A stretch of DNA of 64,000 bases from Solea solea (taxonomy: Eukaryota > Chordata > Actinopteri > Pleuronectiformes > Soleidae). Below the pieces are notes generated by a model. It saw only the letters and a program-made list of their open reading frames with translations. It was not told where the DNA came from and searched no databases. A program made the translations under genes and the position numbers. Positions 62,381 through 64,000 of this stretch are shown piece by piece (the first letter of the stretch is position 1; every line of letters starts with the position of its first letter). The stretch covers positions 19,561,180 through 19,625,179 of the forward strand of contig NC_081141.1 of assembly GCF_958295425.1 (NCBI RefSeq), written 5' to 3'.

Positions 62381-64000
62381 ATCACTCAAAAAAGTCATAG
62401 GTTAGTATGTCGTCCAAAATGTGACAAAAAAGTCATACTATAGTATGTCGTCCAGAATCACTCAAAAAAGTCATAGGTTAGTATGTCGTCCAAAATGTGA
62501 CAAAAAAGTCATAGGTTAGTATGTCGTCCAAAATGTGACAAAAAAGTCATAGGTTAGTATGTCGTCCAAAATCACTCAAAAAGTCATAGGTTAGTATGTC
62601 GTCCAAAATGTGACAAAAAAGTCATAGGTTAGTATGTCGTCCAAAATCACTCAAAAAGTCATAGGTTAAGATGTCGTCCAAAATGTGACAAAAAAGTCAT
62701 ACTTTCGTATGTCGTCCAAAATGTGACAAAAAAGTCATAGGTTAGTATGTCGTCCAAAATTTGACATAAAAGTCATACTTTAGTATGTCGTCCAAAATCA
62801 CTCAAAAAAGTCATACTTTAGTATGTCGTCCAAAATCACTCAAAAAAGTCATAGGTTAGTATGTCGTCCAAAATGTGACAAAAAAGTCATACTATAGTAT
62901 GTCGTCCAGAATCACTCAAAAAAGTCATAGGTTAGTATGTCGTCCAAAATGTGACAAAAAAGTCATACTTTCGTATGTCGTCCAAAATGTGACAAAAAAG
63001 TCATACTTTCGTATGTCATCCAAAATTTGACAGAAAAGTCATACGTTAGTATTGCGTCCAAAATCTGAGAAAAAAAAGTCATACTTTCGTATGTCGTCCA
63101 AAATGTGACAAAAAAGTCATACTATAGTATGTCGTCCAGAATCACTCAAAAAAGTCATAGGTTAGTTTGTCGTCCAAAATGTGACAAAAAAGTCATAGGT
63201 TAGTATGTCGTCCAAAATGTGACAAAAAAGTCATACTTTCGTATGTCATCCAAAATTTGACAAAAAAGTCATACTTAAGTATTGTGTCCAATATCTGAGA
63301 AAAAAAAGTCATACTTTCGTATGTCGTCCAAAATCTGAGAAAAAAAAGTCATACTTTCGTATGTCGTCCAAAATGTGACAAAAAAGTCATACTTTCGTAT
63401 GTCGTCCAAAATGTGACAAAAAAGTCATACTTTCGTATGTCGTCCAAAATGTGACAAAAAAGTCATAGGTTAGTATGTCGTCCAAAATCACTCAAAAAAG
63501 TCATAGGTTAGTATGTCGTCCAAAATGTTACAAAAAAGTCATAGGTTAGTATGTCGTCCAAAATGTGACAAAAAAGTCATAGGTTAGTATGTCGTCCAAA
63601 ATGTTACAAAAAAGTCATAGGTTAGTATGTCGTCCAAAATGTGACAAAAAAGTCATAGGTTAGTATGTCGTCCAAAATGTGACAAAAAAGTCATAGGTTA
63701 GTATGTCGTCCAAAATGTGACAAAAAAGTCATAGGTTAGTATGTCGTCCAAAATGTGACAAAAAAGTCAAACTTTCGTATGTCGTCCAAAATGTGACAAA
63801 AAAGTCATAGGTTAGTATGTCATCCAAAATCACTCAAAAAGTCATAGGTTAAGATGTCGTCCAAAATGTGACAAAAAAGTCATACTTTCCTATGTCGTCC
63901 AAAATGTGATAAAAAAGTCATAGGTTAGTATGTCGTCCAAAATCACTCAAAAAAGTCATAGGTTAGTATGTCGTCCAAAATCACTCAAAAAGTCATAGGT

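Larger units (their letters stand above)
1..64000 (+). repeat. 38-bp satellite tandem array (whole window)
   Basis: Every part of the window is built from one head-to-tail unit of about 38 bp: gtcata, a 9-bp variable module, the core gtcgtccaaaa, a 6-bp variable module, then an A-tract. Unit length is 38 bp with A6, 37 bp with A5, 40 bp with A8, and 36 bp with a 2-bp loss in module 1. About 1,680 copies fit the window; neither end leaves the array. Orientation never changes, except for short inverted arms of 16-28 bp. No CDS, tRNA, rRNA, promoter, terminator, telomere motif or transposon end was recognised. The size, homogeneity and higher-order structure are typical of eukaryotic satellite DNA. 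Chromosomal location and species are not visible from the sequence. Confidence 0.99.
52600..64000 (+). repeat. Right-hand diverged satellite block
   Basis: Same 38-bp array, but with more private substitutions (cgtacg, acttaag, tgttac, cttttgtatg, tgtgataaaa, ggtaagtat) and many P monomers. No foldback, no scar, no F monomer with ctttcatat noticed here. It looks like an older or separately homogenised part of the array. The window ends inside a type D-like monomer. Confidence 0.85.

Noticed and set aside
1..64000. CRISPR array
   Set aside because: The repeats are directly adjacent with no unique spacers, and the variable modules are few and recurrent. The scale (about 1,680 units) and HOR structure do not fit CRISPR.
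1..64000. Canonical centromere protein B box or telomere repeats
   Set aside because: No sequence resembling the known CENP-B box or a telomere hexamer/heptamer array was seen, so centromere or telomere identity is not claimed.
1..64000. Collapse or expansion artefact as explanation for the whole window
   Set aside because: Specific copies cannot be verified without reads, but the many private variants, junction types and scars are not expected from simple assembly duplication. The caution is kept only for the near-identical 4.28-kb, 1,699-bp and 1,306-bp pairs.

Overview
The whole 64 kb window is one uninterrupted, AT-rich (about 34% GC) tandem satellite array. I see no unique sequence, gene, RNA gene, promoter or mobile element with coding capacity. 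The basic unit is 38 bp, with regular 37-, 36- and 40-bp variants, all head-to-tail on the + strand. That is about 1,680 copies, and the array runs off both ends of the window. Its length, the higher-order repeat (HOR) structure and the lack of genes point to a eukaryotic chromosome (centromeric, pericentromeric, subtelomeric or another heterochromatic satellite block) assembled from long reads. I cannot name the species.

Monomer anatomy, in + strand positions: 1-6 gtcata (nearly invariant); 7-15 a variable module 1 (ctttcgtat, ggttagtat, ggttaagat, ctatagtat, ctttcatat, cgttagtat or ctttagtat); 16-26 gtcgtccaaaa (conserved core; variants gtcatcc, gttatcc, tgcgtcc); 27-32 a variable module 2 (tgtgac, tcactc, tctgag or tttgac); 33-38 an A-tract of 5, 6 or 8 A. 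The two modules combine in a limited set of ways and some monomer types always follow one another.

Layout. (1) 1 to about 9,690: a tandem duplication of about 4.28 kb, plus a partial third copy at the left edge. (2) About 8,180 to 35,960: HORs with a canonical period of 1,507 bp and many derivatives (665, 702, 1,125, 1,277, 1,714 bp), most carrying a 38-bp foldback. (3) About 35,960 to 46,200: 1,699-bp and 1,306-bp tandem duplications, many ctttcgtat and tctgag monomers, an irregular non-consensus stretch, and the last foldbacks. (4) About 46,200 to 52,600: mixed monomers with 651-bp and 2,754-bp spaced duplications. (5) About 52,600 to 64,000: mixed, more diverged monomers, no foldbacks, duplications spaced 492, 1,024, about 1,833 and about 3,350 bp.

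The most informative feature is a foldback made by inverting part of one monomer. It occurs 24 times with the same right-hand junction. Six 'empty' sites show the same context without the inverted arm, and two scars lack exactly the palindromic core. Together these record an apparent template-switch birth, HOR-driven spread and precise loss of a small palindrome. All open reading frames in the window (at most 87 codons) are by-products of the repeat and are not called as genes.
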